Shown in pieces: positions 24,957-33,541 of a stretch of DNA of 39,255 nt (position 1 is the first letter of the stretch; every line of letters starts with the position of its first letter). Made by a program: the position numbers and the translations under genes. Source of the stretch: Candidatus Poribacteria bacterium. Its GTDB lineage: Bacteria > Poribacteria > WGA-4E > WGA-3G. The DNA lies in assembly GCA_028824685.1 (NCBI GenBank), contig JAPPCZ010000033.1, positions 1-39,255 on the forward strand, in the 5' to 3' direction. The notes under the pieces are model-generated. The model was not told where the DNA came from, searched no databases, and was given only the letters and a program-made list of their open reading frames with translations.

Positions 24957-26990
24957 TTACGGTACTAACACTTGCGCACTTCGGGCGGGAACATAAAGTT
25001 GAATAGATTGTGTATGCCCTTCTGTCGCTACGTCCTGCCATGGATAATGGACACCTTCTACGGCACCGTAGCCACCGAATTCAGTGCCGTCCGTGTTGAG
25101 GATGAGACGATAATCTGCCTTTTCAGGCACGGGGATACGCCAATCCGTTGCTGATGCTGTCGGATGGAAGTTGAAGGCAAACACAAGTCCGCCGCGCACA
25201 TAGACAATCTGTTTTGCGTCTTCGTGAATGAATAACAATTGAATGTCTTCATCAGTGAGTAGGTGGTACGTTGTATCAAGACCTTGCATGGCAGCATCAA
25301 AGGCGTTGAGATGCCGGTAGTGGAGTGTGTCATCATCAACGAGATGCCACTGTCTACGGGCATACCAATAAGAATAGTCGTTTCCTGCACGGGGAAAATC
25401 AATCCATTCTGGGTGTCCAAACTCATTGCCCATAAAGTTGAGATACCCTTCTCCACCTAAGCTAAATGTGAACAGCCGAATCAATTTGTGTAATGCAACG
25501 CCACGTGCAATTCTAAGACTTGGCGTGAAAACGCTCATTTTTGTGTAGAGTTCAGCATCCATCAACTGCATCGCAAGTGTCTTGTCCCCAACAATGCTTT
25601 GGTCATGGCTTTCGACGTAAGCAATGTGTTTCTCACCTGCGCGGCGGTTGCGTAACATACCGTAAATCTCACCGATATGCCAATCTTCGTCCTTTTTCTC
25701 TTTCAACAACCGAATCCAATAGTCTGGAATGCCCATTGCGAGGCGATAATCAAAACCGAGGCCGCCTTCTTCAATAAGACGCGCGAGTCCGGGCATCCCG
25801 CTTATATCCTCAGCAATAGAGATCGCGTTTGGGTTGACAGCATGCACAACCTCATTTGCTAACATCAAGTAAGCGATGGCATCCAACTCCACTTTAGATC
25901 CAAAGTAATCCTCATAGCCTGTGAATTTTTGCCCAAGTCCATGATCACTATAGAGCATGCTCGTGACACCGTCGAATCTGAAGCCATCAAACTGATAGGT
26001 TTCTAACCAATAACGGATATTACTGAGTAGAAACCGCTGCACTTCGTATTTGCTATAATCAAAACAGCATGAGTCCCAAGCGACGTGTTCGCCTTTTTCA
26101 CCCGCATGAAAATAGTGATGTTCTGTGCCATCAAAACGGTTCAATCCTTCGTTGATGTTTTTTACAGCATGGCTATGCACGAGATCCATAATGACCAGCA
26201 AACCCATCCCGTGTGCCGTATCAATAAGTTCTTTGAGTTCTTCTGGTGTTCCGAAACGACTTGAGACAGCGAAAAAATTACTTACGTGATATCCGAAACT
26301 TGCATAGTAGGGATGCTCCATAATTGCCATCAATTGCACTGTGTTATAACCTAAATTGGCAATGCGAGGTAGCACATGTTGCGTAAACTCAGCGAACGTT
26401 CCGACTTTTTCTGCCTCTTGTGCCATGCCGACGTGTGTTTCATAAATCCTCAGGCCTTTTGTATTGGTGTTGAATTCCGGTGCGTCATGCTTCCACGTAT
26501 ATGGATTCGGCGGTGACCAATATTGTCCCGTGAATTCAGTTTCACTTTCCTGAATGACACGTTGGATATAGGCGGGGATTCTGTCTAATTCACCGAGTTC
26601 AGATTTGACATGCACCTTGACTCGGGTGCCGTGTATGAATCGATCTGCATAATGTTTATCGGGTAGAAAAAGATGCCATATTCCCCATTCATCAACAGAC
26701 ATCGGGTTGGCATCACGATTCCAATCGTTAAAATCGCCAATAAGGGAGAGGGATTTTGCCCCTGGTGCCCATTCGCGATACCAGATACCTGATTCACCAT
26801 CATTTTCACCACGGTTGAAACCGAAAAATAGATGTCCTTGGCTAATCTCACCTAATAAACCACCGGTTTTTTCAATGTGGGATTTGGAACGTTGATAGTG
26901 GGTGAACCTTTCACGCAATTGAGAGGCATAAGGCTTTAAGAAGGGATCAAGTTTAATGAGGCGTGTGCCATCAGGTTTGTACTTCTCCAT
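24957..26990 (-). CDS. glgB: 1,4-alpha-glucan branching enzyme, eukaryote-like GH13
   Basis: A 677-residue enzyme that makes alpha-1,6 branches in glycogen. An N-terminal CBM48 domain (WAPGAKSLSLIGDFNDWNR) precedes the GH13 barrel. The catalytic residues are the nucleophile Asp in DGFRFDGVTSM (about 340), the acid/base Glu in IAEDISG (about 395) and the Asp in VESHDQS (about 462). GNEFGHPEW and the length match the type shared by plants, animals and some bacteria rather than the E. coli type. The gene stands alone, with no other glycogen genes in the window. No strong ribosome-binding site is visible before ATG 26990. Confidence 0.93.
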   Translation of the reverse strand: MEKYKPDGTRLIKLDPFLKPYASQLRERFTHYQRSKSHIEKTGGLLGEISQGHLFFGFNRGENDGESGIWYREWAPGAKSLSLIGDFNDWNRDANPMSVDEWGIWHLFLPDKHYADRFIHGTRVKVHVKSELGELDRIPAYIQRVIQESETEFTGQYWSPPNPYTWKHDAPEFNTNTKGLRIYETHVGMAQEAEKVGTFAEFTQHVLPRIANLGYNTVQLMAIMEHPYYASFGYHVSNFFAVSSRFGTPEELKELIDTAHGMGLLVIMDLVHSHAVKNINEGLNRFDGTEHHYFHAGEKGEHVAWDSCCFDYSKYEVQRFLLSNIRYWLETYQFDGFRFDGVTSMLYSDHGLGQKFTGYEDYFGSKVELDAIAYLMLANEVVHAVNPNAISIAEDISGMPGLARLIEEGGLGFDYRLAMGIPDYWIRLLKEKKDEDWHIGEIYGMLRNRRAGEKHIAYVESHDQSIVGDKTLAMQLMDAELYTKMSVFTPSLRIARGVALHKLIRLFTFSLGGEGYLNFMGNEFGHPEWIDFPRAGNDYSYWYARRQWHLVDDDTLHYRHLNAFDAAMQGLDTTYHLLTDEDIQLLFIHEDAKQIVYVRGGLVFAFNFHPTASATDWRIPVPEKADYRLILNTDGTEFGGYGAVEGVHYPWQDVATEGHTQSIQLYVPARSAQVLVP

Positions 26991-27296
26991 AATGTATCAG
27001 TTTAACACAAGATGACTGGTGATTCAAGTATGATGTCTGTTTGGGGGTGGTAAAGTTTGTCAAAATCTTGCACACCTCTCATTATAGGAATGGGCGTACT
27101 GAGTGCCAAAATCGCATTCACAGCATTAATTTAATGTCCATTCATAGTTATATCAGACATGACGCACAGAAACCTCGTCCCACGATAGTAGGAGGAACAC
27201 ATACAAGCAAAAATCCGCATATTTTTATTATAATTCAGTTTGTTCAGCATAAGCCATATTAAGATCAAATATTGAAAAAATATTTTGAAAATTAAT

Positions 27297-27325
27297 TTGA
27301 CTAATTTAGTCAGGTATTGTATATT
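27297..27325 (+). promoter_or_regulatory. Promoter-like site with overlapping dyad, in the 27041-27441 gap
   Basis: TTGACT at 27297-27302, TATATT at 27320-27325, spacer 17. A dyad TGACTAATTTAGTCA overlaps the -35. It points toward the 3' end of the sigma-54 activator gene, where no plus-strand gene is seen. Otherwise 27041-27441 is AT-rich and I see no gene in it. Confidence 0.35.
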
Positions 27326-27379
27326 TAATAACGAAATTCAATATTTCTCTTATAGAATTCACGTTATAAAAATAAAGAC

Positions 27380-27395
27380 GGGACATTTATGCCCC
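27380..27395 (-). terminator. Probable intrinsic terminator of the sigma-54 activator gene
   Basis: On the minus strand GGGGCATAAATGTCCC folds into a 6-7 bp stem (one G-U pair) and is followed by GTCTTTATTTTTAT. It lies about 47 bases after the stop codon. Confidence 0.5.
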
Positions 27396-27441
27396 GCCCT
27401 ACAAAATAAAAGACGCTATAAAGCACGACTGACAAAAATGT

Positions 27442-28569
27442 TTACGCGCTTACATCTGATTCCTTATTATTATCAGTCTCAGACCATTGGGCATGTCGCT
27501 GAAGAGTGCGGATATCAATTCCTAACGACGTAGCTGCTTCACGTAAGGATGTAAATTTCTCAATACGCATCTGTGCAACTGCACATAGAATTTGATTTTG
27601 ATTCATATTTTCTATGTTAAGTGATTCCGCTCCGTCAACAGTATCTGCATCAATTGAATTTCTCGCGCTATACCACGGTTGGGGTGTTTGCGCGGAGAGT
27701 TCATGCATAATTATATGCTGCGTTTCTGGATGGAGTGCTTCCCATATTGCATGCTGCGTCTCCTGCGGAAGTGTGCCCCATATAGAGATTAGCGTTTGCA
27801 AGAACTCAGGATAGATATTTGGAAAATCTTTTGGTTCAAGAATATTAGTAGTGGTGAATGCAATAGCAGTTTGAATTGTGCTTCTTAGCTGCCGAATATT
27901 GCCGGGCCACGCCGCCTCTTGAAGGCGAGTGAGTGCCTCTGGAGTAATACTTGTTATTTCTTTATCGTACTCAGAACTGAATTCACGAATAAAAGCATCC
28001 ACCAAAGGAGGTATATCTTCAGTCCGGTCCCGTAAAGGTGGCAGGTGTAGCGTCATACCCTTGAGACGGTAATATAGGTCTTCTCTAAATTTGTCTTTTT
28101 CAACGATTTTTTCTATATTTCTGTTTGTTGCGGTGAGAATATGCACATCTACTGCCAATGGTTGGTTTCCGCCAAGTCGCGTGAATATGGTTGTGTCCAA
28201 AACACGGAGAAGCATTTTCTGGGCATCCAAAGACATTTCGGGCACCTCATCTAAAAAGAGAATACCGCCATTTGCTTGTTCAAATGCACCTTGTCGCTGG
28301 CGGATTGCACTGGTAAATGCGCCAGCTTCGTGACCAAAGAGTTCACTTTGTAGGAGTTCAGCAGAAAATCTTCCACAGTTAATGGCAATAAATGGGTTGT
28401 CCCGACGCGGACTGTTTTCGTGAATATATTTTGCAATGCCTTCTTTACCGACTCCTGTTTCGCCGGTAATTAAAAACGGGATATTTGATTTTACAACCTG
28501 TTTTACTGTGTTATAAATCGCCTGCATTTGTGCTGAAGGCAATTCAATAAACGCTGGCTGCTTATTCAT
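27442..28569 (-). CDS. Sigma-54-dependent transcriptional activator without receiver domain
   Basis: A bacterial enhancer-binding protein of 375 residues, made of an AAA+ domain and a C-terminal DNA-binding domain. Walker A is GETGVGKE at 36-43, Walker B GGILFLDE at 101-108, and the arginine-finger region FREDLYYRL follows. The sigma-54 contact loop reads GAFTSA at 83-88 instead of the usual GAFTGA. The Fis-type helix-turn-helix is near the end (REAATSLGIDIRTLQRHAQ). There is no N-terminal regulatory domain, so activity must be set by expression level, a partner protein or ligand binding to the AAA+ core. AAGGAG lies before ATG 28569. Divergent from it are a dyad array and a sigma-54 promoter, which it probably controls. 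Confidence 0.92.
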   Translation of the reverse strand: MNKQPAFIELPSAQMQAIYNTVKQVVKSNIPFLITGETGVGKEGIAKYIHENSPRRDNPFIAINCGRFSAELLQSELFGHEAGAFTSAIRQRQGAFEQANGGILFLDEVPEMSLDAQKMLLRVLDTTIFTRLGGNQPLAVDVHILTATNRNIEKIVEKDKFREDLYYRLKGMTLHLPPLRDRTEDIPPLVDAFIREFSSEYDKEITSITPEALTRLQEAAWPGNIRQLRSTIQTAIAFTTTNILEPKDFPNIYPEFLQTLISIWGTLPQETQHAIWEALHPETQHIIMHELSAQTPQPWYSARNSIDADTVDGAESLNIENMNQNQILCAVAQMRIEKFTSLREAATSLGIDIRTLQRHAQWSETDNNKESDVSA

Positions 28570-28807
28570 AATGTGCTCCTTAAAGTATATATTAGTCTGG
28601 ACGAAGTATTTAAGTTTGAACAGTTTTATTCCTAAGTGCTGATTGTGCCAGATGCGTCATTACCAAGCACATATCTTATTTTGCCTCACAGGAAATAAAA
28701 CTACAGCACATTTTTTTTGACTATAAACGTTGGATTCAGAATTTAGTTGACTTGATATTTATTCTCAACAACTACATTAATTGAGTTTTCATTCTTCAAT
28801 GTTAATG

Positions 28808-28884
28808 TGCAATTTTTGCATGCTACAGCAATTTTTGCATGGCGAAACACAATTTTCTATGTTACGCCCTACAATTTTTGCGTA
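28808..28884 (+). promoter_or_regulatory. Tandem enhancer-like dyads upstream of a sigma-54 promoter
   Basis: Four copies of a CAATTTTTGCATG-like motif begin at 28810, 28829, 28850 and 28872, spaced 19-22 bases, about two helical turns. The first is the perfect dyad TGCAA-TTT-TTGCA at 28808-28820. Fis-type activators bind dyads of this kind 100-200 bases upstream of sigma-54 promoters; here the -24 box is about 185 bases away. The gap 28570-28807 shows nothing else that I recognise. Confidence 0.6.
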
Positions 28885-29064
28885 TCGGGTTACAGGAACA
28901 AGTTCGCAAAGAGAAATCACTTTACTTGTGCAAAGATTAAAAAAAAATGAAAGCTTAGCCATCTTCGCTAATCATTATAGTAGCGTATGTTTTTAACACA
29001 TTGCGGGAACAGATGTTCCAAAATTTTAGTAGTTGAAGTGTAAAATATAAGACACTAAAGGAAT

Positions 29065-29082
29065 TTGGCATGGAACTTGCTT
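29065..29082 (+). promoter_or_regulatory. Sigma-54 promoter
   Basis: TTGGCATGGAACTTGCTT has GG at 29067-29068 and GC at 29079-29080, exactly 10 bases apart, and differs from the consensus TTGGCACG-N4-TTGCWT at one position. A transcript should start near 29092. Confidence 0.75.
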
Positions 29083-29091
29083 ATTTTATTA

Positions 29092-29301
29092 AGTTAAGCC
29101 CCAATGTATTTTTCCCAATGTTGGGAGTATTTAGTTAGATATAGAACTTTAAAACATAGGCACATGTCGTGTGCCTTAATGATGTAAGTGCGCCTGTCCC
29201 TCTCCCCTAAGGCGTGCTTACAAAATCGCGATTTGGGTAGGCGCGCTAACCAAATCGCGATTTATGGCGGTAGCGGTTTTCGGATTGCTACTGCCTTTTT
29301 T
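29092..29301 (+). ncRNA. Candidate sigma-54-dependent small RNA
   Basis: About 210 bases between the predicted sigma-54 start and an intrinsic terminator, with no convincing ORF. Predicted stems in order are CCCA/TGGG near 29114-29125, AGGCACA/TGTGCCT at 29158-29176, CGCCT/AGGCG at 29191-29214 with the C/U-rich loop GTCCCTCTCCCCTA, a 14-bp stem at 29223-29263, and the terminator at 29266-29301. A C/U-rich exposed loop is the usual seed by which regulatory RNAs cover Shine-Dalgarno sequences. The layout with an adjacent activator parallels Qrr and GlmY RNAs. A 27-codon ORF at 29104-29187 lacks a ribosome-binding site. No expression data are available, so this is prediction. Confidence 0.5.
29266..29301 (+). 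terminator. Intrinsic terminator
   Basis: GGCGGTAGC (29266-29274) pairs with GCTACTGCC (29287-29295) through nine pairs, one G-U, and is followed directly by TTTTTT. No plus-strand gene precedes it except the candidate small RNA. Confidence 0.7.
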
Positions 29302-29418
29302 ATTGAGAACTTACAATTCAGCGATACAATGTTGTCAGGCGTGCTTACAAAACACAAATCAACGCAGAATTCGCGCATAATATCTGTATTTTACAAGGTC
29401 AGGATATATTTTAAATTT

Positions 29419-30141
29419 TTAGTATAAGCCACCACAAAGGCAAGCATTCACTGGACAAGTGCCTGTCGCACAGAGTTCTGGCGTTGCTAAAAGTTTGGGA
29501 ATGGAGGACGATTCGGAGAGGTGTTCGGTTGGTTGACGTAGTTCTCTATATGAATCCTTTAAAATAGAGATCGCGGACTTGAGAAAGATACTTGTAATCA
29601 GTAGACCTACCACTACGTCTGGCAGTTTGGATTGGGTGATGGCAACGAGTGCCGCTGCTACGAAAACGCTTGTGTTCGCGATAATATCATTGCGGGAACA
29701 TACCCATGTTGAGCGCATGTTTATATCATCTGTTTTATGTTTGGACAGTAGAAGCAGACAACTGGCGTTTGCGATCAATGCGAGCATGCTCATTAAAAAC
29801 ATGAAATGCGACTCTGGGATTCCGCCCGCGAGGAATTTATGGACGGTCTGGAACAGGACACCGATGCCAAAGATTGCCATAATGCTACCTTTGAGCAGGG
29901 CTGAACCCGCACGCCATTGATTACTTTTGCCAATTGCATAGAGACTGAAGCCGTAAACCAAAGTATCACTTAACATATCAAGCGAATCGGCTTGCAATGC
30001 CACTGAACCCGCTAAGAGGCCAACGCATAATTCCAAGCAGAACATGACACCGTTAATGCCAAGTACAATCCACAGTGTTTTGGATTGACGTTCGCGGAGT
30101 TGTTCAAGTTCATTTCCTTTGTCGTCACAGCAATTATCCAT
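29419..30141 (-). CDS. Cation diffusion facilitator family transporter
   Basis: A 240-residue membrane protein of the CDF type that exports divalent metal by proton exchange. It has about six hydrophobic helices; helix 2 carries ALQADSLDMLSDT, the metal-site helix with its Asp pairs, and a later one has CSRNDIIANTSV with the second site. The usual long cytoplasmic C-terminal domain is missing. In its place is a short Cys-rich tail, CATGTCPVNACLCGG, and the N-terminus starts MDNCCDD, so both ends may bind thiophilic metal. A perfect 18-bp palindrome lies 56 bases upstream. Metal specificity is not predictable. Confidence 0.87.
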   Translation of the reverse strand: MDNCCDDKGNELEQLRERQSKTLWIVLGINGVMFCLELCVGLLAGSVALQADSLDMLSDTLVYGFSLYAIGKSNQWRAGSALLKGSIMAIFGIGVLFQTVHKFLAGGIPESHFMFLMSMLALIANASCLLLLSKHKTDDINMRSTWVCSRNDIIANTSVFVAAALVAITQSKLPDVVVGLLITSIFLKSAISILKDSYRELRQPTEHLSESSSIPKLLATPELCATGTCPVNACLCGGLY

Positions 30142-30196
30142 AGATGCCTCGCCATTTCAATACACAAGTTTTGTGTTTTGCAATTTTCGTTCTTAT

Positions 30197-30214
30197 ATAC
30201 ATGGTACCATGTAT
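30197..30214. promoter_or_regulatory. 18-bp palindromic operator upstream of the CDF gene
   Basis: ATACATGGTACCATGTAT is a perfect palindrome between the end of the outer-membrane protein gene and the CDF start at 30141. Position and symmetry suit a metal-responsive repressor, which is not encoded nearby. Confidence 0.45.
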
Positions 30215-30275
30215 TATAAATGGATGCCAATTGAATAACCACTTTCGCAAACATAGGAAGCAGAAAACGCAAGCA

Positions 30276-31520
30276 TCAAAAATAGACGTGAAATGAGGTA
30301 AAGAAAAGGTTAGGATACGTTCCAAACTCTGATTGGAACTGAGTTAGGTCACTGTTTTTAGGTCGTTTTCCGATGCTGATAAAGCCTCCGACAGACAGAT
30401 GGACATCTTCTGCGATGTTATACGCGATCTGCGGGGCAATCCAAGCTGAGGGATCGGAAAGGTTGAATAGGAACTGTCCGCTGAAACTGATGAGCGGTGT
30501 GAGTTGATGGGTGAATCCGGGGGCAATATAGTGGACACCGAGCAGATAAACGCCACCCTGAGTATATGCAGTCTGGGTTGTATTGGCGAGGAAATTATCG
30601 GGTCTGTTCGTACCTACTCCATTGAAGTGGTATTCAATAAATGTATAAGTTTCACCGCCGAAGCTATAATCTAAACCGACAGAAGCGCGCAGATAGTTTT
30701 CTGAAGTATTCGGTCCATCAAAAGGTTCGGCAAACACATAGGCAGTTTCAAACCAGAATCCCGCGCCTCCAATTCCACGCGCAATATCCAAACCTAAAAG
30801 CAAGTTTTTCTGAAACTCCAATAGTAAGATCGAAAAATCCGTTTCAACAGCATTTAGTTGTGTCCGAAGGAAAATTGCGCTTTTATTAAAGTTGAAATCG
30901 GTACCGATGATGTATCCGGTATCCACTTCTCCGAGGATACCGACTGGAATACGGATACGAACTGCGTCTACGCCAACACGGTCTTCAGTATCTAACTGGT
31001 CATAAGTATAAGGCGCGACAATATCTGTTGGATTGATTATGCGTGCGCTGCCCCAAGCGATGGCATCTCGACCAATAGAGATGTCAGCAAAATCGGTACT
31101 AAACTGCACCGAAGCACGATCGATATTATGATAGATTCCAACGCTACCAATTAAGTCGTCCTCACCTGGATATATCCGAGAATCAAAGTCTATCAAACGA
31201 TAACGGGATGAGGCAATACCAACAGCAAATGGAGATTCAGTAAAGAGTGAAGGGTCTTGAACACGCGGTGCAAAATCGTAAGCAAAAGCAAGGGATAGCA
31301 AGTCTGTCGGTGTGTGGGATAGATTGAATCGCAGTCGGTTGACCACTGCACCCATCATCGGTTCGCTTGTGGAAGGGGGGTTGAAGGCGGTAAAAAAGTT
31401 TTTGTAGTAGCCCCCTAATTGTAGTTCCGCGCCGGCAATTTTGACAAAAGGGACTGTCAGAAGACAAACAATAAGCATCACAATTTTTCTGATTTGTTGC
31501 GATCCGCTATTTCGTCTCAT
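30276..31520 (-). CDS. Outer-membrane beta-barrel protein
   Basis: A 414-residue protein with a signal peptide (residues 1-30, ending VKIAGA) and alternating-residue strands rich in aromatic and Gly residues, such as [52 protein letters not shown] and [10 protein letters not shown]. It ends in FHVYF, the C-terminal Phe that marks BAM-inserted barrels. Its start overlaps the end of the ABC ATPase gene by 14 bases, so it is the last gene of the transporter operon. It may be the outer-membrane exit of that system. I do not recognise a narrower family; resemblance to alginate-export-type porins is weak. Confidence 0.75.
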   Translation of the reverse strand: MRRNSGSQQIRKIVMLIVCLLTVPFVKIAGAELQLGGYYKNFFTAFNPPSTSEPMMGAVVNRLRFNLSHTPTDLLSLAFAYDFAPRVQDPSLFTESPFAVGIASSRYRLIDFDSRIYPGEDDLIGSVGIYHNIDRASVQFSTDFADISIGRDAIAWGSARIINPTDIVAPYTYDQLDTEDRVGVDAVRIRIPVGILGEVDTGYIIGTDFNFNKSAIFLRTQLNAVETDFSILLLEFQKNLLLGLDIARGIGGAGFWFETAYVFAEPFDGPNTSENYLRASVGLDYSFGGETYTFIEYHFNGVGTNRPDNFLANTTQTAYTQGGVYLLGVHYIAPGFTHQLTPLISFSGQFLFNLSDPSAWIAPQIAYNIAEDVHLSVGGFISIGKRPKNSDLTQFQSEFGTYPNLFFTSFHVYF

Positions 31521-32208
31521 CAGTGTCTATTTGCCCGTCACGAAGTGTAATCAACCGTTTTGCACTTTCCATGACCATCGGATCGTGCGTTGAAAAGATG
31601 AAAGTCATGCCTGTTTCAGTGTTAAGGCGACTCATCATCTCGAGCAGGTCACTACCAGTTTTGGAGTCGAGGTTGGCTGTCGGTTCATCGGCGAGGATAA
31701 TGGTAGGTTCAGAGACCATAGCGCGAGCGATAGCGACGCGCTGTTGTTGTCCACCTGAAAGCTGCGTAGGAAGTCTGTCTTCAACGTCCTTTAATCCGAC
31801 AGATTCAAGCATTGCTACAACTCGGTCATGCCGTTCTGATTTTGGTACACCTGCTAAGAGCATGATATATTCAACGTTCTCTTCAACTGTTAAAACAGGG
31901 ATCAGATTATAAGCCTGAAATATGAAACCGATGTTATCTCGTCGAAAATCAGAAAGTTCATTGCCTCCCATCTCTGATAGCACTTTGCCAGAAAGCCATA
32001 CTTTTCCTTCCGTGGGCGCATCTAACCCAGAAATGATGTTGAGAAAGGTTGTTTTCCCCGAACCGGATGGACCAACTATTGCCGTGAATTCACCGGATTG
32101 AATTGTTAAATCAATCCCGTTAAGAGCATTTACGGGAATCCCATCAGCATCATAAACTTTTGTCACACTTTCAGTAACAATGACATCAGTATTTTGATTT
32201 TGTTCCAT
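31507..32208 (-). CDS. ABC transporter ATPase, LolD/MacB type
   Basis: A 233-residue nucleotide-binding protein. Walker A is GPSGSGKTT (about 43-51), the Q-loop is IFQAYNLIP, the signature is LSGGQQQR and Walker B is IILADEPT, followed by the D-loop [24 protein letters not shown] is typical of the MacB/LolD subfamily that serves FtsX-type permeases. AGGAA precedes ATG 32208. It lies eight bases after the first permease gene and overlaps the barrel gene. It powers extraction or mechanotransmission rather than classical transport, by analogy with LolCDE and MacAB. Confidence 0.95.
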   Translation of the reverse strand: MEQNQNTDVIVTESVTKVYDADGIPVNALNGIDLTIQSGEFTAIVGPSGSGKTTFLNIISGLDAPTEGKVWLSGKVLSEMGGNELSDFRRDNIGFIFQAYNLIPVLTVEENVEYIMLLAGVPKSERHDRVVAMLESVGLKDVEDRLPTQLSGGQQQRVAIARAMVSEPTIILADEPTANLDSKTGSDLLEMMSRLNTETGMTFIFSTHDPMVMESAKRLITLRDGQIDTDETK

Positions 32209-32216
32209 GATAATTC

Positions 32217-33446
32217 CTAAAAACTACGCCGCATTGCGTCTACTGGAGACATTTTGGCGACATGCCAAGCTGGATACAATCCGGCAATGATAGTGAAAAC
32301 GAAGACCGCTACAGGATAAATTATGAACTGTTCAATCGTTAGGACAGGAAAGATGAACTCTTGGACTGTTACGCCCATCATTTCATTACCCGTATAATCT
32401 AAACCGACATTTGCAAATACTGCAGTCAATACAAAGCCAAGTATTACCCCGATTACTATACTCACGATTGCCAATGCACCTGCCTCAAATAAGATGATGC
32501 GCGCCATGCCGAATGAACGTGTTCCTACGGCACGCAACACGCCATATTCAAACATTCGCTCATATAATGACATAAAAAGGGTGTTGATAATACCAAAAAT
32601 AACCACCCCGAACAGCACAATTCCCATGATATATTTGCTATATTCAGACATTGCAAACACTTTAGGTAATTGCGGTAGTATTTCCGTCCAGCTGAGTGCC
32701 TCGTTCCCATGTTGAGAATAAGTTTCCCAAAATGGTACTTGTTTGTTTTGACCGTATTCGGTTGAAGTAAACTTAATCGCTATTTCATGGACATTATTAC
32801 CAATAGCAAGCATCTGTTGTGCCTTTTTAAGCCGAACAAACGCCATACCACTGTTCATCGCTGTATCAGCAAAATAATAAATCCCAGAAACACGAAACCA
32901 ATCTTCAAAATAATCACCACTTCCGGCTTGAACGACTGTCACGACGACCTTATCTCCGAGTTCAACTTCCAGAATTTCGGCAAGTTTGCTACCGATAACA
33001 ATATCATGCTCATTCGTCTTTTCAAAAAAGACACCTTCCGTAATTGCATCATCAATCTGGGATAGGAATTTTTCTGTTGACGGCTGAACGCCAACGAGGT
33101 TAATTGCACTTCTATTTGCCGATGATGCAATCATACCGGAAGCGAAAGTTCTTCGTGTAAAATATTGGACGTTCGCTTCTTTAGCCAGATTCGCTCCCAC
33201 TTTATCAATTTCCTGAATGGTCATTGAAACTTCTTGCGTGTCCCGAAATCCTTGCCGATGAATCTGTGCATCACCGATGAAAGAATCGGTGGCAGTTTTA
33301 ATCAAATTCTCCATCATCCCTATCATGAAAGCATCTCCGAAGATAAGTGCTGCCAATCCGATGCTGATTGCTATTGACGCAATGATCGTACGTCGTTTAT
33401 TTCGTAAGATGTTTCTCCAAGCGAGTTTGATTAAAATCAGAAACAT
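32217..33446 (-). CDS. FtsX/MacB-type ABC permease (second permease)
   Basis: A 409-residue protein with the LolC/MacB layout: helix 1 at about 15-40 (NILRNKRRTIIASIAISIGLAALIF), a periplasmic domain of about 230 residues, then three helices, the first being the YIMGIVLFGVVIFGIINTLFMSLYER segment, and ending WHVAKMSPVDAMRR. YERMFEYGVLRAVGT is the conserved coupling helix seen in FtsX-like permeases. It pairs with the other permease as LolC does with LolE. The spacing to the upstream permease is 95 bases, which is AT-rich and holds a short imperfect repeat of CAACCAACAACTGATAACTG. Confidence 0.92.
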   Translation of the reverse strand: MFLILIKLAWRNILRNKRRTIIASIAISIGLAALIFGDAFMIGMMENLIKTATDSFIGDAQIHRQGFRDTQEVSMTIQEIDKVGANLAKEANVQYFTRRTFASGMIASSANRSAINLVGVQPSTEKFLSQIDDAITEGVFFEKTNEHDIVIGSKLAEILEVELGDKVVVTVVQAGSGDYFEDWFRVSGIYYFADTAMNSGMAFVRLKKAQQMLAIGNNVHEIAIKFTSTEYGQNKQVPFWETYSQHGNEALSWTEILPQLPKVFAMSEYSKYIMGIVLFGVVIFGIINTLFMSLYERMFEYGVLRAVGTRSFGMARIILFEAGALAIVSIVIGVILGFVLTAVFANVGLDYTGNEMMGVTVQEFIFPVLTIEQFIIYPVAVFVFTIIAGLYPAWHVAKMSPVDAMRRSF

Positions 33447-33541
33447 AGTTTTATTAGTTTTCGGTTATCGATTTTCAGTTTTTGTCCACCAGTAAGAGAA
33501 AATTTCTTCCTGACAACCAACAACTGATAACTGACAACCAT

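Noticed and set aside
28781..28996. Open frame of 71 codons in the activator's upstream region
   Set aside because: It is made largely of the repeated CAATTTTTGCATG motif and has no ribosome-binding site or recognisable protein pattern.
29188..29427. Open frame of 79 codons from GTG 29188
   Set aside because: It runs straight through the strong stem and terminator of the candidate small RNA and has no ribosome-binding site.
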